Below, in pieces: positions 43,919 through 55,779 of a DNA stretch of 64,000 bases (positions are counted from its first letter, which is position 1; every line of letters starts with the position of its first letter). A program made the translations under genes and the position numbers. The notes under the pieces were generated by a model. The model saw only the letters and a list, made by a program, of their open reading frames with translations, made no database searches and was not told the DNA's origin. Source of the stretch: Suillus spraguei (taxonomy: Eukaryota; Basidiomycota; Agaricomycetes; Boletales; Suillaceae); contig JABCPU010000132.1 in the NCBI GenBank assembly GCA_016800925.1, forward strand, positions 62,001 through 126,000, read 5' to 3'.

Positions 43919-44639
43919 ATATGGATTATCGATTATTGTGCCATTACTGAAGGCCGGGTCAATTCTAAAGTGCTGTCAATGTCGGCTTCACCTTACGGCC
44001 GTACTATCTTATGCAGACCCTGATCCACCACGCATCGGTTAAACCTTCGTATGGGAGACGTTCTACGCCTTGAAAGCACGAGTTAGTTACCTATACTGTA
44101 TTCCTAAACCTTTTCAGTTTTTTTTTTCATTACTTAACGTCTTCCCAAACTTTTCATTCATGATACTTGTACTACTAAGAGTCTATTTTGCTCGAGCAAG
44201 CTTCAAGTAATTTATCAAGCAATTTTGGATGCAGTACCTTCGTTACTGATGAGATATGTTAAATTGGAATATTCACAAGACTTTGATCTAGGGAAAGTTT
44301 TAAAAATAAAGGCGCAATACTAGTACATGTAGGAATGTACTAGCTTAGTTACGTGCTCTGCCTTTCATTGACACCAAGGGGTGGCCAGCGTTAATCATGA
44401 AGATGTCAGTCTACTATATGATCATAATATCTTCTATATATACTAAAATGACCAGGTCTGGACCGTTCTGTGACACATCGACTTCCTTGGTTGTGTCAGT
44501 ATAAGCTAGCGGTCACCTGTGGTGGCACATATGGTGACTAAGATACCAATGATAGTACAGCCGTATTGAAGTCGACATTGACAACAAATTTTATAATTGA
44601 CCACTGCCTAGCTCATCAGCATCAGACATGCGGTACAAG
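43919..44639. other. Intergenic stretch
   Basis: This is AT-rich and I see no gene. It holds the downstream region of the 454-residue gene. Confidence 0.35.
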
Positions 44640-45307
44640 TAGTGCAGGGGGCAGAATTATTTATGGCCAATTGTGCGGTTGTGCCTGGCAGAATTGCCAA
44701 TTCTGCCATCAGCAAACATTTCAAAGCCTGAGTGCTACAAGGCCATGAATATGATAATGTACTTTTTTCGTGTTCCAGTAGGGCAAACGCTGTCTCAATC
44801 TCATCAAGTGATATGGATTCAGGACCTGCAAGATCATCAATGTTCTCAAGTGGAGCGGTCATGGACCCACAGTGGTGCCCATGGAAAATTCAATGGCTTT
44901 AGCTAGACCAGGGGCCGGCACCAGTATGCATGTGCACCATGATGATGTTGATGAATCGGCTTTCCGTTAGCCACGGCCTTCTAATGAATATGATAACAAA
45001 AATCTTTGCGTCAAGTGTTCACTTAAGCACTGCAACCTGTCAGTAGACACATCATGTTGAAGTCAGACTGACATTAGCAGCGTGGGAAACGATGTATAAG
45101 AGGTTACAAGTTGTCGACCATGCTAATCCATCAGTTTGTCCGCGCTTTGAGGCAGTCAATGAGTAGTCTGCCCAGAAGTTATTAGAATATTATTGGTGTG
45201 ATCCCCTGTAGTTTGACTGCCAGATTCTGCCGACAGAATTCTGCCCTCTGCCAGGTAGAACCGATTCTGTCAAACTGGCTGGCAGAATGGTTCTGCCCAC
45301 AACACTA
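44640..45307. mobile_element. Candidate non-autonomous hAT-like element (668 bp)
   Basis: The left end reads TAGTGCAGGGGGCAGAA and the right end, inverted, TAGTGTTGTGGGCAGAA. Both ends carry clusters of GGCAGAAT/ATTCTGCC in both orientations, similar in layout to the subterminal repeats of the hAT at 31810. The flanking 8-mers (GGTACAAG and TCAATGTA) do not match, so no target duplication supports it. Confidence 0.35.
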
Positions 45308-45508
45308 TCAATGTAATAGTATCCTGGGAGTGAAATAAGGGTTAGGTAAGCCGGTGGTGATTGGTAGAGTTGTTATCCGACGGCTCACGCCATAAATTAA
45401 TTCGCTTAAAAGTGGTGTGGTTCTCTTCGGGATTTCACTTGGTTTTTACCTGTTCTTTCAGAAACTTGCAGAGCACTCGAATACGAGTCTTTGCTTTCGA
45501 CTGCCATC
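45308..45508. promoter_or_regulatory. Upstream region of ERG25
   Basis: A short spacer with a pyrimidine-rich stretch before the ATG. No specific element was recognised. Confidence 0.3.
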
Positions 45509-46739
45509 ATGAGTTTTAACGCAACGGCTGTTGCCGCTGCCGCCGTGCACGCTTCTAGTCAGGAACTCTACGCAAACATTGACCTCACGAAACTCAGTTG
45601 GCTTGAGCAGATGTGGGCTGCTTGGTATATGTGGATTGGCAACCAAATTATTGCAACAGGCCTCATGAGTTTCTTACTTCACGAGGTATCTTTTTTTCGT
45701 CATTCAGGGTCCGTGAATTTTTGCTCAACGTTTCCAGTTGGTATACTTCGGACGTTCCATTCCTTGGATTATCATCGACGCTATTCCTTATTTTCGTCGC
45801 TGGAAACTCCAGCCCAACAAGGTCCCCACGCCCCAAGAGCAGTGGGAGTGTACGAAAATGGTGTTGTTCTCGCATTTTACCATTGAACTTCCTGCCGTGA
45901 GTATAGTCTCCGCGTCTGACGTTTGAAACTAATTCTCTGTTCGTAAGATATGGTTGTTTCATCCTATGGCAGAGAACTTCGGGATGAATACTTGGCAGGT
46001 CCCCTTCCCTTCATGGACGACCATGCTTCCTCAAATCGCTATTTTCTTCGTATTTGAAGATATGTTCCACTATTTTGGTGTGTGAATCCTGAGACATCCT
46101 TACTCTCGTTAATCATAATATCGTTACAGCCCATCAGGCCCTTCACTTCGGCCCCTTGTACAAGCATATTCACAAGATTCATCACAAGTATTCGGCACCT
46201 TTCGGTCTTGCTGCTGAATATGCCCACCCTGCTGAAGTCTTCATTCTTGGCACTGGTACTATTGCTGGTCCCGTCTTGTACTGCTGGTACACTCGTAACT
46301 TGCACATTTTCACGGTCTACATTTGGATTACGCTTCGTCTCTTCCAAGCTATCGATGCTCACAGTGGCTACGGTTGGTAAATATTTATAGTAGCTAATCG
46401 TCAATGCTGATATGTTCTCCCTCAGATTTCCCCTGGTCGTTACAGCACATTATCCCCTTCTGGTCGGGTGCTGAACACCACGATTTCCACCACATGGCCT
46501 TCACGAACAACTTTTCTACGTCTTTCCGGTGGTGCGACCGCATTTTTGGCACGGATAACAAATACCGCGAGTATCGTGCACGTATCTCTGCCCAGAAGGC
46601 GGCAATGAAGAACAACAGCAAATCTGAGCGTGAAGAGGCTGAGCGCAAACTCATTGCAGAAATTGAGGCCGAGGGTCAACTCGCGGAGGCTATTGCTGAG
46701 GGCAGCATGCCGGCCTCCAAGTCCATTAAAGTCCAGTAA
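45509..46739 (+). CDS. ERG25: Sterol C-4 methyl oxidase (340 aa)
   Basis: This enzyme removes the C-4 methyl groups of sterol precursors in the endoplasmic reticulum, with Erg26 and Erg27, during ergosterol synthesis. Five exons fit: 45509-45685, 45738-45896, 45948-46077, 46130-46372 and 46426-46739, making 341 codons including the stop. The di-iron histidine motifs are present: H-x3-H ('HQALH'), 'HKIHH' and 'HHDFHH'. The sequence '[14 protein letters not shown]' is characteristic of the family. Hydrophobic segments occur in exons 1, 3 and 4. The C-terminus is extended, charged and helical (Glu/Lys-rich) and ends KSIKVQ. The ATG chosen is followed by a usual fungal N-terminus; the longer upstream frame has no ATG. 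Confidence 0.95.
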
Positions 46740-47018
46740 TTCATTGTGGATCTAGATACGGCGATATGATAGATACATTTACATGATTTTATTCATCCAA
46801 TAACCCTACACGTGCAATAATGAATATACAGTTGTTAATCGATCTCTTTGCTACTTGGAGTTGAGGAACCCCGGTGTGACCATGGTTGCGGGTATGCTAT
46901 AATAGTAATACTAGTAGTGGTTCCTGAGGCCTGGGCCTGACCTTATATATAGCTTCATCACCAATCAACTACTTACCAGGAAACGTGAAATCAAGGGACG
47001 GAGCACTGAGTCCTGATC
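46740..47018. other. Intergenic spacer between ERG25 and the F-box gene
   Basis: No feature is recognised. It contains the ERG25 3' region and the F-box gene promoter. Confidence 0.3.
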
Positions 47019-48098
47019 ATGAGCAGTGTTCACTCGATATCCTCTGTATTACCTGTCGAGGTCCTTGAGCTCATCTTCAGTCACCTGGAACGTCATGAAC
47101 TCATCCCAGTCCTTGGCAGCAACTCCATATTCCACAATGCTGCGTCTCGTACGGTCTACCGTAACATATCAGAAAGGTCGTCAGTCAAAGCCTTGAAGCT
47201 CATAAAGACACTTGTTTCCAATGCCACCTATTCCCGACACACTCGTTCTATCGATCTCGATTTTACCAACGACCTCATCACTGCCGATACCCTCTGCCTC
47301 TTAAATCGCGCGCTTCAGCAACTCAAGTCGCTCACGACGCTCATCCTCGACTTCTCCCAGACAGACAGCGCGGCCGATGTCGCATGGATATTCCAGGGGT
47401 GTTCCTTCTCGCTCACTACCTTCACCTCGTCCATGCGGTGCGACCACTCGCTAGCAAAATTCCTGGCTATGCAGCCGAAGATAACAGAGCTCTGTCTGAG
47501 AGGGTTCAATAAGGAGTATGACTTTACGCTGGAACCTCATGCGCTCCCAAAGTTGGAGCATTTTAGGACCGTTCTGTCTTATCCCAGTCTTATCGGAGAG
47601 GTCTTGAGAGGCAGACCCGTGAAGAGTGTTTCCATGTCGCTTTACCCTGGGGACGTCTGTGCGTCCCTCGACACGCTGTTGCTCTCAGCTACAGCGATAA
47701 AGAGGCTCACTGTCATGAGCTTCGAAAGCGACCCTCCTGTCACACTCCTCCCGCTTATCGCAGAGCGGCTACCTCGCCTTGAGGCTTTCCATCTCGTGGT
47801 TCTCATGACGCACTACACCCATGTTAGTTTTTCATTTCATGCACGGTTTCATCTTTCGTTTATATATTACTTACAGGAAATTCTACTCGAGATCGGCTCC
47901 AGTCTTGCGCAGTTCAAGGCCCTGAAATACATCACGTTCATAGCTCCCGGTCTACCAGCTTCCTTCAACGATGAAAAGAGCATTGCGGAAGCATGGAGTA
48001 AAGCGTGCCCAACCCTTCAGACCATTATCCTTCCAAAGGGACTGGTATGGTTCCAGAAGGACAAGAATTGGGCGTGCCTAAAAGATCGCGAGGATTAA
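47019..48098 (+). CDS. F-box/leucine-rich-repeat-like protein
   Basis: The N-terminus 'LPVEVLELIFSHLERHELI' is an F-box, the Skp1-binding part of SCF ubiquitin ligases. It is followed by leucine-rich segments of the kind found in many fungal F-box proteins. A 54-nt in-frame segment (47823-47876) begins GTTAGT, ends TTACAG and encodes an uncharacteristic Phe/His stretch, so it is probably an intron. Spliced, the protein would be about 341 residues, unspliced 359. The target cannot be guessed. Confidence 0.82.
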   Translation: MSSVHSISSVLPVEVLELIFSHLERHELIPVLGSNSIFHNAASRTVYRNISERSSVKALKLIKTLVSNATYSRHTRSIDLDFTNDLITADTLCLLNRALQQLKSLTTLILDFSQTDSAADVAWIFQGCSFSLTTFTSSMRCDHSLAKFLAMQPKITELCLRGFNKEYDFTLEPHALPKLEHFRTVLSYPSLIGEVLRGRPVKSVSMSLYPGDVCASLDTLLLSATAIKRLTVMSFESDPPVTLLPLIAERLPRLEAFHLVVLMTHYTHVSFSFHARFHLSFIYYLQEILLEIGSSLAQFKALKYITFIAPGLPASFNDEKSIAEAWSKACPTLQTIILPKGLVWFQKDKNWACLKDRED

Positions 48099-48622
48099 GG
48101 TATTCCTAAGCTTCACAGAACGACTAAACTATCACAGTCTTGTATTAGCTGGGTGTCAGTGTCGGAATTATTGAAAGGGTAAAGAAGCGCTCGTCGGGGT
48201 CGTTCGCGCAAGGGAAGTGCCCGCTTGGGAATGATTGGAGAACCCACTGGTGCGAATCATCTACCGCGAGACCCTTTCAATTCATATGATTATTTGTTGA
48301 CAACGACTCTATCAAGTTACTACGACCTTCAGAGCTTGGGCAAGAAGCCCTTTTTTAGATATCCTAATGACGAATATTCCGACACAAGTGCAAATTTGGA
48401 GACAGGACCCCCTGCGAATACTGTACAGGCTCGATCGGAGAAGGGAATATCCACAATATACTAAGCAATATACTAAGACCAGTCAAGAAATACGTAAATG
48501 GGCATTAAGACAGATTACTTCTTCGATTATATCTTCTCCAGCAAGTTCGAGGGCTAACGACATAATATTGTACTATCCGTAGAACTCCTCCCGTTGCGTT
48601 AAACGAAGCAGTTATTGTGCAG
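48099..48622. other. Intergenic stretch
   Basis: No gene is supported here; short frames lack family features. Confidence 0.3.
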
Positions 48623-49860
48623 TTACTCGCGGGACAGGTGATACTCGCATTCCAACTGCATGATCTTGAAATCGATGGGGTCTAGCTTATCGATGATGGA
48701 TTCTGATAGCAAGACCGGGGGCCAGCCCTTGATAAGCGAGGGAATCATGGTGACGCTGTTCCGCAGATCTAGATTGCGGTGGTGCGTTGGAGGTGCGAGT
48801 TTACATGTGCCATCCGCTGTGGTTTTCGTGTGGTCTTGGTTGTCATCTTCATTAACGATGACCTCGTTGTGCTCTTCTAGGACATTATCTTGCACGCATT
48901 CGTAGCACATTTTTTGACACTTTCATCGACACATTCGTTGTCGTTGACCGTGAAAATCTCTCCAACGATCGTGATTTCGTATACCGCGACATTAGCCTCG
49001 ACTCCTTTGATGTCGACCGTCGTGACGTCTTCTTCGCTTTTCATAAAATCTTCCTCCAAGCAGGTGTCCTCGTCTTCCGCGACATTTTCCTTCATGTCTT
49101 CGTTCTCACTCGCGAATTGTTCCCTGACGTCTCTACTATCGTCCTCTGTGAGTTCGTTGTCGCCTGCCGTGGCACCTTCCTTGACCTCGTCATCTTTTTT
49201 CATAAAATCTTCATCGACGCCTTCATTGTCGTACACGAAAGTGTCATCCGTGGACCTTCAAAGCCCTCGTCGTCGTCTTCCTTGACACCCTCGTGGTATT
49301 TCTCGACAAATTTCTGGTCATCTTCCTTGTCGTCTTTCATCTGGTTGTCGTTGTCGTTGTCTTCTTGTTTATCTTCCTCGTTAATTTTCTGTTCGTGTTC
49401 TCGGCTGTTTTCCATGATGTTTTCTTCCTCTTTCTTCGATGTCTTGGTGACCACTAATGCCTTGCTTCTGACACCCCTAGGCAGCAGTCCGTGCTCTTCT
49501 TTGTATTTAACGCGCTTTACAGCCCGACGAATCCTGCGAATCTGCGTGGAGTTCATGGTGGCCCATACACTATCGGGAAAAATGGTGCCATGCTTTCTGG
49601 TGAGGACTGGTGTTGCCGGGTATGCATCTGCGGCTTCTTGCGATAGGTTAGCCCGCTGTTAGGTTCTACTTAGCCTCGTCAGATACTTGTATGGCTGAGA
49701 CTCACCTCGACAAGCGTTGCTATAGAGATGTGGCTGGGAGAGTGCCTCGTAATCTCGGAAGAAATCGTCGAACTTCTCAAAAGCGAACAGTTGGTGCCTG
49801 CTTCGTTGTATGGAGAGACGAGTTCGCCAAGAACGCCACTCGAGAGCTTCATTGACAAGA
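48623..49860 (-). CDS. Unknown acidic low-complexity protein gene
   Basis: Minus-strand reading gives a compact N-terminal part, 'LEWRSWRTRLSIQRSR' followed by 'FEKFDDFFRDYEAL' (49830-49730). An intron with a GTGAGT donor (about 49704) and acceptor near 49640 follows, then 'PATPVLTRKHGTIFP'. A basic segment RRIRRAVKRVK (about 49525) leads into long Asp/Glu/Lys-rich tracts down to a C-terminus near 48623. The acidic part switches frames at least twice (near 49215 and 48900), so either more introns or frameshifts exist. I do not recognise the family. Open frames on the plus strand opposite are composition mirrors. Confidence 0.45.
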
Positions 49861-49883
49861 AACGATAGTCGCGAGTTGTTATT

Positions 49884-50240
49884 CCTGGCTGCCCAGGCTT
49901 ACGGGACCCCCTTGCGTCATCACTCGATGGCTTGGTGCTGTGGTAGATCACGAAGGCCAGGTGGAAAGTTAAGACAAATGAGTACAAGGAAATCTTTCCC
50001 AGAAGGTTGAAGAGCGCCTGCGGGACCTCAGATACGACCATTCTAGCCATGGCTAGCATGGCTGAGATAGTTATTGCCGTAATCCGCCTTGGCCGTTCTA
50101 TCACAGGTGCTGGCATGGAGATGGTGTCGTTTGTCATAATACGCCTGGGTTTGTCGAAATCATACATAGAGGGAGGTTAGCGCCGTGGCGGATGACATGG
50201 ATAGGATAGGTGACAAAGCATATGAATTCTGGCCCGGGCA
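49884..50240 (-). repeat. Duplicated segment, copy 1 (encodes a short membrane-like piece)
   Basis: This aligns with 54361-54690. On the minus strand both encode a segment reading 'PRRI' followed by a hydrophobic run and 'KLLGKISLYSFVLT' or, here, 'NLLGKISLYSFVLT'. In this copy the frame (49679-50167) remains open further, into 'FHLAFVIYHSTK'. It may be the 5' exon of the acidic gene to its left or a separate remnant. Confidence 0.6.
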
Positions 50241-50339
50241 GCTATTGTACTTTGTTTACCGCGTCTAGGTCACGTGCTCAGAAATCAAGTGCGGCGAACG
50301 CCGACTATCCTAATCTTTGTAGATGTTCTAACTTTTGGT

Positions 50340-51480
50340 TCATCAGATAGCAGCATCCTATACAACAGTCAACCCCTGTGGAAGAAGTAGTCCAGTACTC
50401 TGTGAGCATTCAGACCTTGAAGTTGAATGTTCTCTCAACGAGTTGCGAGTCTGAAAGGTGTGATAAATCTGGATTTTCAGGTGGCTTGAATGTATATCAT
50501 TATTAACTTGGTTATGAATACCAATACCAGATGAAATACTCACCAACAAGGAATGCAGATTATTTAAGCCGGATGAGACAGCCGTGTCGACCTGGAGAAC
50601 CATCGGGATCGGATGCCTCCACTTTAAATCCCCCCAGAAACTCAACATGACCATAAACTCCAGCGCCCATGCAAATGTGACACAACGGTACATTATAATT
50701 TATTTTGGAAGATCTCAAGATACTAGTTGGCACTCCTGAAGCTACCACTGCGAACTTGCATAACGGAATCTTCACGGTCTCACTGTCATAATACCATACG
50801 GTTTCTACCCACAATGCACAGAAAACTCAGCATAATAGACTATCCTGATTCCTTTATACAAATTCTGTGAGTAATTGGGATTAGTACTAACCTCAACGGC
50901 TAAGAGCCAGGTTGTCGTCATACTGACAAGAGCAACAGCTATGGCCACCCCAGTCCAGGAAGTGTTGATTTCAAGTATAAAGATGAACTAGATGGTGGCA
51001 AGTTTTGTTAGACATTCTCAGATAGGGGTAGAATACAGAAACAAACATGTGTGGATGACATAATATTAGACTCGCGGTGATCAATATAGTAAGCAACTTT
51101 ACCACATACACAAGACCGGCAACCTTCACTGTCCATGCACACCATTTCGACCCCAGAAGCCCCCAGAGTGCACACAATGTCGGCGTATCGCCTGTCCTCG
51201 GACCCCGGCTCCAGAGATGCGTCTGGGGGAACAGTCGAGCTTGGCAGCTTTGGCAGTGTACGTTCTTTTACCACGATTGTATCTCGATATGCGTGGGGCT
51301 GGGCTTTCCCAACACAACGTAAGTGACACAGAGTCCAAATTGAGTCTGTGCTCGTTCAATGTAACCATATAAGTAGGAATGTTTTGCGTCTGTTGCTTCT
51401 GATGGAACACGGTATTCAATTGTGGCCCCCGGTTGATTGGTTCCTGGCCGGCTCCGAGTGATACATAAGGCTAAGTGCAT
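50340..51480 (-). other. Unresolved minus-strand remnants
   Basis: Several short minus-strand frames have hydrophobic character, for example 'VKVAGLVYVVKLLTILI' near 51120 and 'AIAVALVSMTTTWLLA' near 50920, and a plausible GT-AG intron lies at about 50867-50893. They could be a decayed multi-pass membrane protein gene. I cannot assemble a convincing model. Confidence 0.25.
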
Positions 51481-51716
51481 GCTGTGGCCGCAAAATACAT
51501 CTTTCTAAGTGACCTCTCGAACGAATGTAGATGGAGTATTCGGGTGACGATATCACAACGGCTAGGACTCTGCAATACTTAGCGGTTTGTCGCTTCCTCG
51601 ATGTGGCAATATAATAACTAATATGCTACGGGTGATCATTAGTACGTATGCGGTGCGTCCTGTCTTCAGAACATATCATATTCTTCCTGACTCCAACCAG
51701 CGGCATTGATTACATT

Positions 51717-53173
51717 ATGGGTATGCATGTCCCGGTCTGGTCCTGTCCACAGTCAAACATGTCAATCCAGGTCTATGATTATATTTGTTCACTTCATGAT
51801 GAGGTAAGTAACGTGCTTGTTCTGTGGTATGCCTCGCTTCAGATATTGAAATTTGCTGTTCGAAGTGGACATTCCTGCTTCGGTCGCGCTGGACCAAAGT
51901 AAAATACCTTTATGTCACTGCACGATATGTACCATTTTTCCTCATCGCCGTGTACATATGTCGTGCGTTCATTCCCAACACATCCCCCGATGCTGAGTGA
52001 TATGTTGTGCTTTTCAGAAGTCTTTATCCCGGATGAGAGCCCCAAGGTATGTGAACGTGTAGCAGACTTCCACTAACGACGACACTCACTGCATGACCTG
52101 GCCAGACATGCAAGATGTTCATCAACATTTTCTCATGTACGTGAATGACACATGTTACATGCACGTTCTTACCGAGCGTTGTTCTTTCCACCTCCAGGTT
52201 TTGTAGTGATATCACTCACTTGCTCTGAATGTATCTCCTTCCTCACGACACAAACGTATTTCTGATCCAATTCATCCAGGCTTTTTTGTGCTCAGGACAT
52301 ATGCGCTCTGGAGCAACAATAGAACCGTACTCGTAGTCATGCTGTCGACTCTTTTTGTGAGTCTTGTGTCCTCGCCACACCCAAGCTCGTGATTGCTAAC
52401 TCAGTCAGGCCGTCATCGTATCATTCGTTGGCATTTGGTTTAGTGATGTTGCCACTTCTCAATATTGTTTGTGCTCCTCACCTTCCACAACTAGTATTTA
52501 CATACGTTCACTACATTGTCATAGTCACGAATAGCGCGATCCCAGGGATCACAGTGATCACGGGCGGCTACAGGACCTCTAGCAGTGTCGAACTGTACCT
52601 GCCGTTTGTTCTGTTGTTTGTCTTTCAACTGGGTATGCGTCGCCAGCAACCACTTTACATTACAAATGCGCGCTTACTGACACTCTCCCCAGGACTGCTC
52701 TCCCTCACACTCATACGTACTATACAAGACTGGCAGTCGACAAGATACCCACTCTATACTGCCCTGGTGAAGCACAATATATTCTACTATGTATGTGGTC
52801 TGGGTGAGTCAGGATTTACGTATGTTCCGGTGATAATCATTATTCGAGAAGTTTTCTCAGCCTTGAACGTCGTTGTGCCAGTGATATTTCCGGACGTGCG
52901 TAAACCTGCTAATACCCTTCAATATGATAGAAACATTGATATTTCGCACCCCCAGTCTGCATACCACTCCTTCCTCGAAAAGTACGCATTTCGTCATCTG
53001 TCGTGAATTCCTACTGACAATACCCTCAAATAAATATATACAGTTTTGAGATCTTTATCCTTGCAATCCTCGCCACGCGGATGCACCTCTGTCTCTGGCA
53101 TATCGACAACACCGTCCACGATTTTAATACCCTCATGTGGATTTCCATGTCGGACATGTCACCTGCAGCCTGA
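51717..53173 (+). CDS. DUF6533-type membrane protein, copy 1
   Basis: This belongs to a multi-pass membrane protein family of unknown function, abundant in mushroom-forming fungi. The first exon ends 'YDYICSLHDE'. After an intron it reads 'WTFLLRSRWTKVKYLYV', the conserved DUF6533 signature. Further exons give 'LRTYALWSNNR' (about 52290), 'VSFVGIWFSDVATSQY', 'LYLPFVLLFVFQLG', 'LVKHNIFYYVCGL', 'FSALNVVVPVIFPD' and a last exon ending 'SMSDMSPAA' at TGA 53171. At least eight introns of about 45-70 nt, with GTAAGT/GTATGC-like donors, keep one frame as far as I could trace it. The start could instead be the ATG at 51759. It is convergent with the zinc-binding gene on its right. Confidence 0.75.
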
Positions 53174-53208
53174 GACCGGCGCACTGTGCGACGTCTTAAA
53201 GCGTGGCG

Positions 53209-54359
53209 TTATTTGGTGTTGTTCGTAGAGTAAGGTATGGGTTCTACCGACTTGCAATGCAGGATGATATCAACTGACAGGCCATAGACCCCTAATATTT
53301 CATACACGGTTGACAGATCATAACAATCGATGAGTCCATCAGTTTTGATCGCGGCACAAAATGTACACCTGAACGTAGTGCTGATACCCACCGTGAGTCA
53401 GCCGGCGTATTTGCAATCACCTTCCATCCACTATCCTGGCTGTTGTCCATCAATGACACTGCCCATCATCATGATGTCGATTGCACGGCATCAACCTAGC
53501 TCTATTCAGCTTGAAGATAATGGCGTTGCCAATCAGATGTTTACAGCCGCAGAAAAGAATATTCGCTTGCTGAACAGCATAATCCTCCTCACGAATTCCC
53601 AGCAGCTCACCTTCGTCTCGCCCCCAAGCATATCCGCCTGCATTAAGCCGAAGGTTAGACTGACAGGGAGGAGCCTCAACTTGACGTACCAATGATGTTT
53701 CAAATTTCAAAGATAGATATTTCCGTCCAGTGGTCGAATATTTCCTGTTCAATCATTCTTCCATCGTACAGATCTCCACATGAAAGAAAAGCGTGATGTT
53801 TACAAGGGCACCTAAACATTAAAGTCAGCCTCAGCGCCCCTGCTATTTCCACTATCCTTTACACGACAATTTGCGGCACGACTGGCAAAGCCGCTTCAAG
53901 CACCCCGCATACGACAAGGCACGCAGCGATCGCATATCTTCGCCTGACAACTTCCGCATGCGACAAATTTAAGAAATTCGATCATCACCCCGTCGTCCAT
54001 ATCTGACTCCTCTTCTACGTAGTCATAGCAGAGGTTCGCGCGGTGGCACTGTTGACACTCGTCGATATAAAATCAAGAGCAGCAGAACGGCCGGTTGCAG
54101 CGCGGACAGTAAGTGAAGACCCATGATTATGTTCCACGCTGTGGTCGTACGCCCATAACTCCTTGCACAGACACGTCATATCACCGCTTGCGCACTTTGG
54201 GAAGATTGTTTGAGACCAACATAGTGTGTTGTTGCAACTGTCACACAGGAAGATCGCTTTCCATACAGGAACCGCGCTTCGGAGGGTGAACGCGTGCGGA
54301 TTGGGCGTATGCGACGACCAGGTCAGAAAGTACGTACTACTTACTGCCGGGTAATCCAC
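53209..54359 (-). pseudogene. CxxC zinc-binding protein, copy 1 (stop lost)
   Basis: Minus-strand exons carry several Cys pairs: C-x2-C near 54235, 'CPRC'-like near 54100 in an alternative frame, 'CQQCHRANLC' (about 54045) and 'CGSCQAKICDRC' (about 53925). The C-terminal 'CTFCAAIK' lies near 53355. Pairs of this kind suggest a small RING or zinc-ribbon protein. In copy 2 the protein ends 'IDC' before TAG; here the codon is TAT and the frame runs on to 53209. Some pieces lie in different frames, so the gene may be decayed. Confidence 0.45.
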
Positions 54360-54360
54360 T

Positions 54361-54690
54361 CCTGCTGCTCAGGCTTATGAGACCCCCTTGCGTCATCACT
54401 CGATGGTTTGGTGCCATAGTAGATCACGAAGGCCAGGTGGAGTTAAGACAAACGAATACAAAGAAATCTTTCCCAGGAGTTTGAAGAGTGCCCGCGGAAC
54501 CTCAGATGCGATCATTCTAGGCTTTCTAGCCGTGGCCAGCATGGCTGAAACAGTTATTTCCATAATCCGTCTTGGCCGTTTTATCAAAGATGCTGGCACA
54601 GGGATGATGTCGTCAGTCGTAATATTTCTGGATTTATCGAAATCGGGTGGATGATAGGTGACGTGAATGGCCCGGGTAGCTGTTTGTTTA
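54361..54690 (-). repeat. Duplicated segment, copy 2
   Basis: Partner of 49884-50240. It starts with nearly the same AGGCTTATGAGACCCCCTTG block and runs to the GGCCCGGGTAGCTG block. A 9-bp insertion (about 54525) and a 1-bp loss (about 54442) relative to copy 1 change the minus-strand frame. It marks the left boundary of the second tandem unit. Confidence 0.7.
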
Positions 54691-55000
54691 CCGCTATTAG
54701 GTCACGTGCAAAGTCCGCAAAATTCTCACGGTAGCATCCTGTGTACGACGGTCAATTGATCTGTATTATACATTAGACCGCCAATTCTTCACGCGATATT
54801 AATGGTTTATGCACTGGTGCGGTACACGTTTTCTGATAGTACGTATATCTGACAATGCACAGCTTCCGCCAACGTTCTCGCGCTGAAGACCGGCGTTGTT
54901 CTCCCTTCAATATAATAAGCACCCTTGCCATATACACAAAACCGTGTCACTGTCTACAATTATTATCATGAGACTAGGGGGGAATTTCACCATTTTCGTC

Positions 55001-55068
55001 AGTAAATCACTTTGCCTCTGGACCAAGTTGTGACCAGCCATTTTTTGGTGGTGGGAAAAAACGTGTTT
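55001..55068 (+). repeat. Short dispersed repeat, copy 1
   Basis: This 68-bp stretch (ACTTTGCCTCTGGACCAAG ... TTTTTTGGTGGTGGGAAAAAA) recurs in reverse orientation at 63768-63861. It lies upstream of the second DUF6533 gene and appears to have no counterpart in the first tandem unit. Confidence 0.6.
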
Positions 55069-55779
55069 GACAGATGTTGATATGTTCTCATTGCTCAGAT
55101 CTTGGAAGAGATGCCTCTGATGGTGGACCGTGGGAACAGTCGAGGTTGGCAGCTTATCAGATACAGTGTACGTATCCTTTCCCGCAATCATATCTTCGAG
55201 TTGATGTCCACGTTCTCATCCAGTTCCATCCACGTTCGTCTTTCATCACCGGCTTATGATAATGTTTTCCCTTAGTCTTTTGAATTGAGACTGAGTTCCT
55301 GCTCTTTCCTGGTATAAGCCTATATACAGGTCTGAAAGTGGAGCTAGTAGGCTCTCCAAAATGGCGTGATACAAATCAACGTAAGCGTAAGTGACACCCT
55401 GAGTTTGTGCTCGTTCAATCTAACCATATAAGTAGGAACGTTTTGCGTCTGTGCTTCTGAACACGGGTATGATTATTGCGCCTTCACGTTGACGGGTTCC
55501 TGGTCCCTTCTGAGTGACTCATAAGATAAAGCGCATTCTGTGGGCACAAAACGCATCTATCTAAACTGCCTCTCGATTGAGTATAAATGGAGTATTCGGA
55601 TAATGATATCAAAACGGCCAGGACTCTGCAATACTTAGCGGTTTGTCGCTTCCTCGATATGATGGCAAGATAATAACTAATATGCCACGGGTGGCCATTA
55701 GTACGTATGCAGTGCGTCCTGTCTTCAGAACATATTCTTCCTGACTCTAACGCGACGACCCAGCGGCATTGATTACATT

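Noticed and set aside
46440..46679. Minus-strand frames over ERG25
   Set aside because: They are shadows of the well-supported plus-strand exons.
48890..49662. Plus-strand Ser/Leu-rich frames opposite the acidic minus-strand gene
   Set aside because: They are composition mirrors of Asp/Glu/Lys codons on the other strand and show no family features.
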